Positions 1 to 5,454 of a stretch of DNA of 5,454 nucleotides are shown one piece after another (positions within the stretch are counted from its first letter, which is position 1; every line of letters begins with the position of its first letter). Origin of the DNA: an uncultured Clostridia bacterium (lineage in GTDB: Bacteria > Bacillota > Clostridia > TANB77 > CAG-508); the NCBI GenBank assembly GCA_947631385.1, contig CANRLE010000069.1, positions 1 through 5,454 on the forward strand, in the 5' to 3' direction. A model generated the notes under the pieces. The model made no database searches and was not told where the DNA came from. It was given only the letters and a program-made list of their open reading frames with translations. Position numbers and translations under genes: made by a program.

Positions 1-18
1 CGGTCATTAGAAATAAAA

Positions 19-216
19 CTATTTCATTTGTTGTTCAGCTTGTTGGATCATTTTTCTAACCATGTTACCACCGATTCTACCAGCGTCTTTAGAAGAAAGG
101 TCTCCATTATATCCGTCTTTTAAAGTAACACCAACTTCACTAGCTACTTCATATTTAAATTTGTCTAAAGCAGTCATAGCTTCTGGAACTAATTTTCTGT
201 TTGAATTGTTTGCCAT
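19..216 (-). CDS. Alpha/beta-type small acid-soluble spore protein (SASP)
   Basis: This 65-residue protein belongs to the alpha/beta SASP family. These proteins coat DNA in the dormant forespore, protect it from UV and chemical damage, and are degraded for amino acids at germination. Both family hallmarks are visible. The first is the KYEVASEVGV block at residues 21-30. It contains the site for the germination protease GPR, EVASE, with expected cleavage between E23 and V24; the usual residue after E is I or F, so V is a mild variant. The second is the block at residues 39-61 (DLSSKDAGRIGGNMVRKMIQ), which forms the conserved DNA-binding helix. Length is typical of the family. The start is fixed by a strong AGGAGGTG ribosome site (232-225), 8 nt upstream. 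The gene is monocistronic as far as the window shows and divergent from the HAD gene. The family is normally transcribed by sigma-G in the forespore, but I found no convincing sigma-G promoter. Any terminator lies beyond base 1. Confidence 0.96.
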   Translation of the reverse strand: MANNSNRKLVPEAMTALDKFKYEVASEVGVTLKDGYNGDLSSKDAGRIGGNMVRKMIQQAEQQMK

Positions 217-231
217 TGTTTTTTCACCTCC

Positions 232-243
232 TGTAATATTACA
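232..243. repeat. 12-bp perfect palindrome in the spore-protein gene leader
   Basis: TGTAATATTACA reads the same on both strands. It abuts the AGGAGGTG ribosome site of the minus-strand spore protein gene, with one base overlapping. It could be an operator half-site pair or part of a promoter -10 region. It could also be chance in such A+T-rich DNA. The half TATTACA is the same heptamer that is repeated three times upstream of the pilus-like operon. Confidence 0.4.
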
Positions 244-338
244 TATAAGAAAAAACCTTTGCTTTTTCTAATACTAGCATTCGCCAAAAAAGAAAAAAAT
301 AAACAAGCAATTTTTACCAAAACAAAAATAAAAAAATC

Positions 339-367
339 TTGCAAATTATAAATTTAGAAGTTATAAT
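339..367 (+). promoter_or_regulatory. Sigma-A-type promoter for the HAD phosphatase gene
   Basis: A -35 box TTGCAA (339-344, 4 of 6 to TTGACA) and a perfect -10 box TATAAT (362-367) are separated by exactly 17 bp. Transcription would begin near 374, giving a leader of about 20 nt that carries the AAGGAG ribosome site at 381-386. The stretch just upstream (319-336) consists of three A-tracts (4, 5 and 7 A) and resembles an UP element, which commonly strengthens promoters in Bacillota. The assignment comes from sequence match only. Confidence 0.7.
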
Positions 368-394
368 ATAAAACAGTAATAAGGAGTGAAAAAT

Positions 395-1264
395 ATGTAC
401 AAACTAGTAGCAGTAGATTTAGATGGAACAATGTTAAACTCTTACGGTATTGTTACAGAAAATACAAAAAAAGAAATAAAAAATGTAATAGAAAAAGGCA
501 TTGATGTTATTATAGCTTCAGGAAGACCAATAGATTCTATAAAAGAAATTGCAAAAGAAATAGGAAGCAATAAATACTTTATTGCAGGAAATGGTTCTAT
601 AATTTATGATATCCAAAATGACAAAATTATATATGAAAAATTTTTACCAAAAGACAAAGTACTACAAATGATAAAAATATGTGAAGATAATAGCATATCT
701 TACAATGTTTATACAGAACAAACAATATTAGCAACTGCATTAAAATACAATGTCTTATATTATCAAAAAGAAAATTTAAAAAAAGAAGAAAGCAAAAGAA
801 CTAAAATTAGTATTGTTGAAAACATGTATGAATATGTAAAAAACTCAAAAGAAAACAAATTTATAAAAATGACGATTTGTGACGAAAGTAAAACAGTCTT
901 TCAATCAATCATAAAAAAATTAAGAAAGATTGGGGGAATTGACGTACTAGACGTTTCTCATATGTCAAGAAAAACAATTAAGCAAGGAACAGAAGAAAAA
1001 ACAATAGAATATTATTATACAGAAATAACAGGCAGTAATGTAGATAAATGGAATGCTATTGAGTATTTAATACAACAACTAAAGATAGATAAAAGTGAAG
1101 TGATTGCTATTGGTGATAATGTAAATGATAAAAAAATGATACAAGAAGCAGGATTAGGAGTCGTTATGGCAGGAAGTACACCTGAAGTAGTCCAAATTGC
1201 GGATTATATAACAAGCACCAACGAAGACGAGGGAGTTGCTAAAGTGCTACAAAAATTTTGCTAG
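395..1264 (+). CDS. Cof-type HAD-IIB family hydrolase (sugar/nucleotide phosphate phosphatase)
   Basis: This 289-residue protein has the normal length for a Cof-type, subclass IIB haloacid-dehalogenase phosphatase. These are cytoplasmic Mg-dependent enzymes that remove phosphate from sugar phosphates, flavin or nucleotide phosphates and similar small molecules. All four HAD motifs are present: motif I DLDGT (D8 nucleophile, D10 acid/base), motif II Ser in ASGRP (S42), motif III Lys in VDKWNA (K218), and motif IV GDNVND (D241, D245). The typical tail with a G-L-G-V-V-M stretch and an ADYIT segment follows. Residues of roughly 85-205 form the IIB cap, which sets substrate choice and is too variable to name a substrate. 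The ATG at 395 is chosen because AAGGAG (381-386) lies 8 nt upstream. An in-frame GTG at 386 overlaps that ribosome site and is unlikely to be used. The gene has its own promoter and terminator, so it is probably monocistronic and unrelated in function to the downstream cluster. Confidence 0.93.
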   Translation: MYKLVAVDLDGTMLNSYGIVTENTKKEIKNVIEKGIDVIIASGRPIDSIKEIAKEIGSNKYFIAGNGSIIYDIQNDKIIYEKFLPKDKVLQMIKICEDNSISYNVYTEQTILATALKYNVLYYQKENLKKEESKRTKISIVENMYEYVKNSKENKFIKMTICDESKTVFQSIIKKLRKIGGIDVLDVSHMSRKTIKQGTEEKTIEYYYTEITGSNVDKWNAIEYLIQQLKIDKSEVIAIGDNVNDKKMIQEAGLGVVMAGSTPEVVQIADYITSTNEDEGVAKVLQKFC

Positions 1265-1296
1265 AAAAATGCTATTCTAAAATGATAGCATTTTTT
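1265..1296 (+). terminator. Rho-independent terminator after the HAD gene
   Basis: The left arm AAAAATGCTAT (1265-1275) pairs perfectly with ATAGCATTTTT (1285-1295) around a 9-nt loop. The T-run extends to 1296. It starts one base after the stop codon. Because the left arm begins with a run of A, the structure could also stop transcription from the opposite strand. Confidence 0.85.
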
Positions 1297-1297
1297 A

Positions 1298-1330
1298 TAT
1301 TACAAAAGTATTACATTAGTATTACAACAA
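1298..1330 (+). repeat. Three 11-bp phased TATTACA direct repeats
   Basis: TATTACAAAAG (1298-1308), TATTACATTAG (1309-1319) and TATTACAACAA (1320-1330) form three back-to-back 11-bp units with an identical first seven bases. A degenerate fourth unit, TATTAATTTTT, follows at 1331-1341. Period 11 places the heptamers on the same face of the helix. Tandem sites with this period are typical of OmpR/PhoB-family response regulators, for example the B. subtilis PhoP box TT(A/T/C)ACA spaced by about 5 bp. The repeats lie between the HAD terminator and the candidate promoters of the pilus-like operon. The pattern is directly visible; a regulatory role is inferred. Confidence 0.55.
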
Positions 1331-1361
1331 TATTAATTTTTAGTAACAACAAATAATTTTA

Positions 1362-1424
1362 TTGCTTTTAATAGTGGTTTGCGTTAAAATAAAATAGATA
1401 GAGTATTTTGTAAAAAAATATAAT
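1362..1424 (+). promoter_or_regulatory. Candidate promoter region of the Tad-like operon
   Basis: Two possibilities overlap here. One is TTGCTT (1362-1367) and TAAAAT (1385-1390) with a 17-bp spacer, which has a weak -35 and a 5-of-6 -10. The other is a perfect TATAAT at 1419-1424, but no acceptable -35 is found 16-18 bp upstream, so it would need an activator. The second would give a short leader with the GGGAGG ribosome site at 1439-1444. Some promoter is expected because a terminator isolates the operon from the gene before it. Which one is used cannot be decided by eye. Confidence 0.4.
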
Positions 1425-1452
1425 AAAATAAAGAATAAGGGAGGAATTTGTC

Positions 1453-2547
1453 ATGGCAACAAATCCAATGCAAAGAAAAGCAAGAAATTCATTTCTATTA
1501 GGTATGTTATTAATGTTAGTAATTGCAGGGGCAGTTATAGCATTGTTATTCATGCAGTTAATGGAAAAAAATAAAAAGGAGCAAGAACAATTGAAACAGC
1601 AGGTGAATGCTTATGTATTAAATCAAGATGTTAGTTCAGGTCAAATTATTACAACAGATATGTTAGTATCACAAAAGGTTAATAGAACTCTTGTTCCAAG
1701 TAATGCTACAAGTGATATTAGCTTGATAGAAAATTATGCCTTAGAAGATAAAGAAGGAGACGATATTTATACTAAATATGATGACAATATTCCTAAATTA
1801 TATATAAAAAAGGATAACCGTGAATATGAAGTACAAGAAGAGCAAGAGACAGAAAACTATTATATTGAAAGAAATGGCGAGAAAGAATATCTACAATTAA
1901 ATAGTGTACCTTTAGTAGCAAAAGTAACTATGAAAAAAAATACATTGATTACAACAGAATTATTAAGTAAAAGAGATAGTGTTGTACAAGATGATATGAG
2001 AAAACAAGAATATAATGCTGTTGTATTACCAATGGATTTAATGTCAGGTGACTATATTGATATAAGATTATTATTACCATCTGGTCAAGACTATATTGTA
2101 GTTTCTAAAAAAGAAGTAGAGTTACCAAATATTGATGGAACTGATTCAGAAGATACAATATGGATGAACCTAACAGAAGATGAAATATTACATATGAGCT
2201 GTGCAATTATTGATGCATATAAAATTAATGGTTCTAAACTATATGCAACTAAATATACAGAAGCAGGAATGCAAGAAGCAGCAACACCAACTTATCCACT
2301 TGGTGGACCTTCAACTAGATTACTAGAAAGTGATCCAAATATCTTAGAAAGAGCAATGAATGAATTATCAAATAGATATAATAGCACAAATGCAGCAGAT
2401 TTAAGAAATAATTATATTGATAGTGTAATAACTGATCAAGGAGAACAATCAAATTCTAATGAACAAACTAAGATGCAAGAAAGTATAACAAATTCTAAAA
2501 ATTCAAGAAAAGATTACTTAGATTCTTTAACAGGAGCAATAGAATAA
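1453..2547 (+). CDS. CpaB/RcpC-like SAF-domain pilus assembly protein, membrane anchored
   Basis: This 364-residue protein has a basic N-terminus (RKAR), one membrane segment at about residues 13-36, and a short charged, Gln-rich helix (37-50) likely to be coiled coil. The rest would lie outside the cytoplasm. Residues 52-75 (VLNQDVSSGQIITTDML) resemble the first half of a SAF domain. Residues 152-175 (AKVTMKKNTLITTELL) resemble the second half. Residues 184-225, with the PMDLMSGDYIDIRLLLPSG stretch, resemble the RcpC region of CpaB. CpaB proteins belong to Tad/Flp pilus systems. Residues of about 84-151 form an acidic insert between the SAF halves that I do not recognise. The C-terminal 80 residues are polar and Asn/Ser-rich, probably flexible. 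No lipobox or cleavable signal is seen. It is first in the operon, with GGGAGG 8 nt before the start, and the next gene begins 19 bp after its stop. Family assignment rests on motif resemblance and neighbours. Confidence 0.72.
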   Translation: MATNPMQRKARNSFLLGMLLMLVIAGAVIALLFMQLMEKNKKEQEQLKQQVNAYVLNQDVSSGQIITTDMLVSQKVNRTLVPSNATSDISLIENYALEDKEGDDIYTKYDDNIPKLYIKKDNREYEVQEEQETENYYIERNGEKEYLQLNSVPLVAKVTMKKNTLITTELLSKRDSVVQDDMRKQEYNAVVLPMDLMSGDYIDIRLLLPSGQDYIVVSKKEVELPNIDGTDSEDTIWMNLTEDEILHMSCAIIDAYKINGSKLYATKYTEAGMQEAATPTYPLGGPSTRLLESDPNILERAMNELSNRYNSTNAADLRNNYIDSVITDQGEQSNSNEQTKMQESITNSKNSRKDYLDSLTGAIE

Positions 2548-2566
2548 AAAAAGGAGAGAAATACAG

Positions 2567-3253
2567 ATGAAAAATATAGGGTTTATAGGAGCGTATGACA
2601 AAACAGATTTAATTCTATATATAGCTAAAATAATAGCAATGCTAGGTAAAAAGGTACTAGTAATAGACTCTACCGTTAATCAAAAAGCAAGATATGTAGT
2701 ACCTACTATAAATCCTACAATACGCTATGTTACAGATTTTGAGGATATTGATATAGCGGTTGGGTTTTCAAGCATACCAGAAATAAAAAAATATTTAGGA
2801 ATGGCAGAAGACAGCGAAATGGAATATGATTTTGCATTAATAGATACAGACAATATGGATGGATTTGAAAAATTTGATTTGGCCAATGCAAAGAAAAAAT
2901 ATTTTGTAACATCATTTGACAACTATTCTTTAAAGAAAGGATTAGAAATATTAAGCGGTTTACAAGATGTGGCAAGTCTAACTAAAGTATTATATTCTAA
3001 AGATATGTTGAAGGAAGAAGATGACTATTTAAATTTCCTTTCACTAGGATATAAGGTAGTATGGAATGAATATAAAATCTATTTTCCAATAGAAAATGGA
3101 GATTTAAATATTATCTATGAAAATGAAAGATTTGCAAAAATAAGATTTAAGAAGTTAAGTATTCAATATAAAGATGGTTTAGCTTATCTATCAGAAGATA
3201 TACTGGGAGATGTAAGCGAAACAAACATAAGAAAAGTCATGAAAAATATTTAA
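2567..3253 (+). CDS. ParA/MinD-fold protein with degenerate P-loop (CpaE-like, possible pseudo-ATPase)
   Basis: This 228-residue protein has the layout of a ParA/MinD-type (SIMIBI) ATPase. There is an N-terminal beta strand and loop (MKNIGFIGAYDKTDL), a helix, a strand VLVIDS (30-35), and a Walker B-like strand FALIDTD (89-95, D93) preceded by EYD. The loop that should read KGGxGKTT is GAYDKT (8-13). K12 and T13 remain, but the Gly before K is D11 and the signature Lys position is I7. ATP binding is therefore doubtful, and the protein may be a structural or regulatory partner of the related ATPase encoded next. No membrane segment and no N-terminal receiver-like domain of the kind found in many CpaE proteins is present. 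In Tad systems CpaE-type proteins localise or regulate the machine. The start is set by AAGGAG (2551-2556), 10 nt upstream. The fold assignment is reasonable; the specific role is inferred from context. Confidence 0.68.
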   Translation: MKNIGFIGAYDKTDLILYIAKIIAMLGKKVLVIDSTVNQKARYVVPTINPTIRYVTDFEDIDIAVGFSSIPEIKKYLGMAEDSEMEYDFALIDTDNMDGFEKFDLANAKKKYFVTSFDNYSLKKGLEILSGLQDVASLTKVLYSKDMLKEEDDYLNFLSLGYKVVWNEYKIYFPIENGDLNIIYENERFAKIRFKKLSIQYKDGLAYLSEDILGDVSETNIRKVMKNI

Positions 3254-3266
3254 AAGGAGTATAAAA

Positions 3267-4103
3267 ATGTCAATTGTAACTTTTTGGAGTAATGGAAGAG
3301 AACAAACAGGAAAAACATTATCTTTAGCAGCAGTTTGTACTCATTTAGGAAGTGAACACAATTATAGAATATTACTAATTTCAACAGGGTATGAAGATGA
3401 AAATTTAGACCATTGCTTTTGGCAACCAAGAAAAGCAAAGAAAAACTTAGGTTTATTTGGTCCAAATACTAATATGGATATGGACGAAGGAATTGCAGGA
3501 TTAGCAAAAGTAATGAAAAGTAATAAATTATCTCCAGATATTATTACAAATTACACAAAAACTATATTTAAAGATAGATTAGAAATATTAACAACATTTA
3601 AAGGAACAAAAACTGAATATGATGACCTTAGAAAAGTTTATCCAGACATTATTAATTTAGCAAATAACTATTATGATTTAGTATTTGTTGATTTAGACAA
3701 ACAAGTTCAAGATCATATTTCAGAAGTCATCTTAAGAAATTCTAACTTAATTGTTGTAAATTTAAGTCAAAGACTAGCTAGTATAAATACTTTTATGGAG
3801 ATGAGAGAAGAACAACCAATGTTACAATCTAAAAAAGTATTATTATTACTAGGAAGATATGATAAATATTCAAAATACAATATTAAAAATATATCTAGAT
3901 ATTTAGGTGAGAAAAATAAAGTTTCAACAATTCCATATAATACTTTATTTTTTGAAGCAAGTGAAGAAGCAGGAGTTCCAGATTTATTTTTAAAACTGAA
4001 AAAAACAGGAGAAGATGATAGAAATGGATTCTTTTTAGCAGAAGTAAAAAGAACAGCAGATAATATCATCTATAGATTACAGGATTTAGCGATGAAGATG
4101 TAA
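3267..4103 (+). CDS. ParA/MinD-like ATPase (CpaE-like) of the Tad-like cluster
   Basis: This is a 278-residue cytoplasmic ParA/MinD-family protein. It has a P-loop GREQTGKT at residues 10-17, matching GxxxxGK[ST], right after the first strand (IVTFWS). The Walker B strand is YYDLVFVDLD (135-144; D142, D144), followed by NLIVVNLSQ (160-168) as in the switch/strand region of the family. The C-terminal segment IPYNTLFFEAS (222-232) then GVPDLF is typical of MinD/CpaE tails. The signature Lys of the deviant Walker A is Arg (R11), and the usual Asp after the strand RILLIS is absent (STG), so it is divergent but probably able to bind nucleotide. It follows the degenerate ParA-like gene by 13 bp, with AAGGAG at 3254-3259. 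The two neighbours probably arose by duplication or work as a pair. Its likely job is placing or regulating the CpaF-type ATPase encoded next. Confidence 0.8.
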   Translation: MSIVTFWSNGREQTGKTLSLAAVCTHLGSEHNYRILLISTGYEDENLDHCFWQPRKAKKNLGLFGPNTNMDMDEGIAGLAKVMKSNKLSPDIITNYTKTIFKDRLEILTTFKGTKTEYDDLRKVYPDIINLANNYYDLVFVDLDKQVQDHISEVILRNSNLIVVNLSQRLASINTFMEMREEQPMLQSKKVLLLLGRYDKYSKYNIKNISRYLGEKNKVSTIPYNTLFFEASEEAGVPDLFLKLKKTGEDDRNGFFLAEVKRTADNIIYRLQDLAMKM

Positions 4104-4108
4104 GGAGG
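4102..4108 (+). promoter_or_regulatory. Ribosome binding site overlapping the upstream stop codon
   Basis: AAGGAGG begins inside the TAA stop (4101-4103) of the ParA-like gene and lies 9 nt before the ATG at 4118. This arrangement favours translational coupling, so that the ATPase is made in step with its upstream partner. It also fixes the start of the ATPase gene. Confidence 0.7.
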
Positions 4109-4117
4109 GAAAACCAA

Positions 4118-5454
4118 ATGACAATAACAAACATCATACTAATAATAGTAGTAATAGGAATTGCAATCTATGCTATTTACTATAGTATAAAAAAGAAAAA
4201 GACTGCAGAAGTAGAAGTGCAAATTGATGTAGATGATAAAACTTATACTATAGAAAAGATGACAGAGTTTGTTAAAAAAAGGCTAGATGAAATTACCAAA
4301 ATTAACTTATATGATATTGGTCTTTCAGAAGAAGAATTGAAAAGAAGAAAAAATAAAAAATATGAGTTAAAAAAGGCATTAAAGGGTTGTACATATGGTG
4401 ATGTCAATGACAAAAAATATGTTAAAGAGCTAATTTTCGATTTATTACAAAAAGAATATGGGGTTTCAGAAAGCAATATATCAAAATCAATTCCATTTGA
4501 TATACCTTCCTTATTAACAGCACAAGACAAATTTGATATTTTAATATATAGTTATAAAAAGGAATTTGCTTATGAAGCTTTAACAGAATTAATAAAAAAG
4601 TATAATCTAGCAGTATTAAAATATGTTGAAGGAGAAACGAAACCTTCATATGTAATAACAAGTCAAGAAATAGAAGATATATATGAAAAAGAAAATATTG
4701 TATTATCTTTTTCAGATAAATTAGCAGTAGTAGTACAAAGAATTTATCAACATTACAAAGGATATAGTAGTATAGACGAAGTAAGGGATATGAATATAGA
4801 TGGTGTGTCTGGTGGTGTATCTGGACTTCCAGAAAGTTTCTTAAGCCAAGTAGCACAAACAGATAGTGGAGACTATTTAGAGCAAATAACAGAGCACAAA
4901 GTACCAAGAGCATGTGATAGTATATGGATATTTTTCCAAGGTAAATCAATTCGTCTAGCATTCTTATCTTTTGGAACAGAAGCAGAACTAAAAAGAGTTT
5001 GTCAAAACATTTATAAGTATAACAATCCGGGACAATTATCAGACACAAATGGTTACAAAATTAATGAAATGAAAGACGGTTCACGTGTAGTAGTTGTAAG
5101 ACCAAGCTTTTCTGAAACATGGGCATTTTTCGTAAGAAAGTTTGATGTTAAGCGTTCTACACTAGAGCAATGGTTCAAAGGAGAACCAGGATGCGATGAA
5201 TCAATTGAATTATTGAAATACTTAGTAAAAGGAGCCAGAATTACCTCTATCACAGGTGAGCAAGGTTGTGGTAAAACAACAATGCTTATGGGAATGATAG
5301 AAAACATATATGAAACAATGAACATCCGTGTTCAAGAAACAGCTTTCGAGTTACACTTAAGAAAAATATATCCAACTAGAAATATCTTAACATTTAGAGA
5401 AACAGATACAATATCAGGACAAGAAGGTTTGGACGTTCAAAAGAAAACTGACGG
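4118..5454 (+). CDS. cpaF: CpaF/TadA-type secretion ATPase, N-terminal membrane anchor (partial, 3' end outside window)
   Basis: The frame is open to the window end, giving 445 residues plus two bases. Residues 1-28 hold a membrane segment (about 5-22) followed by KKKK, which by the positive-inside rule puts the rest in the cytoplasm. Residues 30-195 are charged, mostly helical and not recognised. From about 200 the protein follows the CpaF/TadA (VirB11-like, type II/IV secretion) pattern. DGSRVVVVRPS (320-330) and FFVRKFD (337-343) match the conserved N-domain, and the Walker A GEQGCGKTT is at 380-388 (K386). A stretch then corresponds to the family's E-rich 'EDT.EL' region: QETAFELHL (406-414) and NILTFRETD (422-430). 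Walker B and the His box lie beyond the window, so about 150-200 more residues are expected. The enzyme would hydrolyse ATP as a hexamer to drive assembly of a Flp/Tad-like pilus or secretion of its substrates. A membrane anchor is unusual for this family. Confidence 0.88.
   Translation, partial: MTITNIILIIVVIGIAIYAIYYSIKKKKTAEVEVQIDVDDKTYTIEKMTEFVKKRLDEITKINLYDIGLSEEELKRRKNKKYELKKALKGCTYGDVNDKKYVKELIFDLLQKEYGVSESNISKSIPFDIPSLLTAQDKFDILIYSYKKEFAYEALTELIKKYNLAVLKYVEGETKPSYVITSQEIEDIYEKENIVLSFSDKLAVVVQRIYQHYKGYSSIDEVRDMNIDGVSGGVSGLPESFLSQVAQTDSGDYLEQITEHKVPRACDSIWIFFQGKSIRLAFLSFGTEAELKRVCQNIYKYNNPGQLSDTNGYKINEMKDGSRVVVVRPSFSETWAFFVRKFDVKRSTLEQWFKGEPGCDESIELLKYLVKGARITSITGEQGCGKTTMLMGMIENIYETMNIRVQETAFELHLRKIYPTRNILTFRETDTISGQEGLDVQKKTD

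Noticed and set aside
235..265. Possible sigma-G promoter for the spore protein gene on the minus strand: GCAAA, 17 bp, AATATTA.
   Set aside because: The boxes resemble GHATR and CATXHTA, but the -10 box is so close to the AGGAGGTG site that transcription would start inside or beyond the ribosome site. A better-placed pair was not found.
248..269. Short hairpin AGAAAAA / TTTTTCT in the divergent intergenic region.
   Set aside because: It has seven base pairs, almost all A-T, around an 8-nt loop. It is too weak to call a terminator or riboswitch, and such pairs are common in A-tract-rich DNA.
62..271. Plus-strand open frame of 69 codons opposite the spore protein gene.
   Set aside because: It mirrors the well-supported spore protein on the other strand and has no ribosome site or recognisable motif.
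386..394. In-frame GTG start giving three extra residues on the HAD phosphatase.
   Set aside because: The GTG overlaps the AAGGAG ribosome site itself, while the ATG at 395 has that site at ideal spacing and places DLDGT at the usual distance from the N-terminus.
1368..1553. Minus-strand open frame of 61 codons across the operon promoter region.
   Set aside because: It overlaps the membrane segment of the CpaB-like gene antisense, has no ribosome site, and covers the likely promoter.
2730..2975. Antisense open frames within the first ParA-like gene.
   Set aside because: They are shadows of the coding strand in low-GC DNA; no start signal or domain is visible.
4422..5048. Minus-strand open frame of 208 codons, Leu/Ile/Tyr-rich, under the CpaF-like gene.
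   Set aside because: The hydrophobic composition is what reverse reading of A+T-rich, Lys/Asn/Glu-rich coding sequence produces. It lies wholly inside the strongly supported ATPase frame and lacks a ribosome site.

Overview
The window comes from a very A+T-rich genome with strong AGGAGG-type ribosome binding sites in front of every gene. It encodes an alpha/beta-type small acid-soluble spore protein. Together these point to a low-GC, spore-forming Bacillota, most likely a member of Clostridia. The genus cannot be read from the sequence.

Layout: (1) A small spore DNA-protection protein gene lies on the minus strand (19-216). (2) A divergent, A-tract-rich intergenic region (217-394) carries a good housekeeping-type promoter (339-367) for the next gene. 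(3) A Cof-type HAD-IIB phosphatase gene (395-1264) is closed by a hairpin/T-run terminator (1265-1296). (4) A 156-bp intergenic region follows. It starts with three direct copies of TATTACA spaced exactly 11 bp apart (1298-1330) and continues into candidate promoters. (5) A tight four-gene plus-strand cluster runs from 1453 past the window end, with gaps of 19, 13 and 14 bp. It encodes a membrane-anchored CpaB/RcpC-like SAF-domain protein, two consecutive ParA/MinD-fold proteins (CpaE-like), and a CpaF/TadA-type secretion ATPase that is cut by the window edge.

The four-gene order matches the inner core of a Tad/Flp-type (type IV-related) pilus or secretion machine. The CpaF/TadA-like ATPase would power assembly, the ParA-like pair would position or regulate it, and the CpaB-like protein would sit outside the membrane as an assembly or periplasm-side factor. 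Membrane platform proteins, pilins and the prepilin peptidase are not in view and would be expected downstream. The machine departs from the textbook version in several ways: one ParA-like protein has a broken P-loop, the other has Arg in place of the ParA signature Lys, the ATPase has an N-terminal membrane anchor and a long extra N-terminal region, and the SAF domain of the CpaB-like protein appears split by an acidic insert. I see no CRISPR array, RNA gene, insertion sequence or phage gene. The most notable content is this divergent Tad-like system and its possible upstream control element, not an entirely new kind of system.
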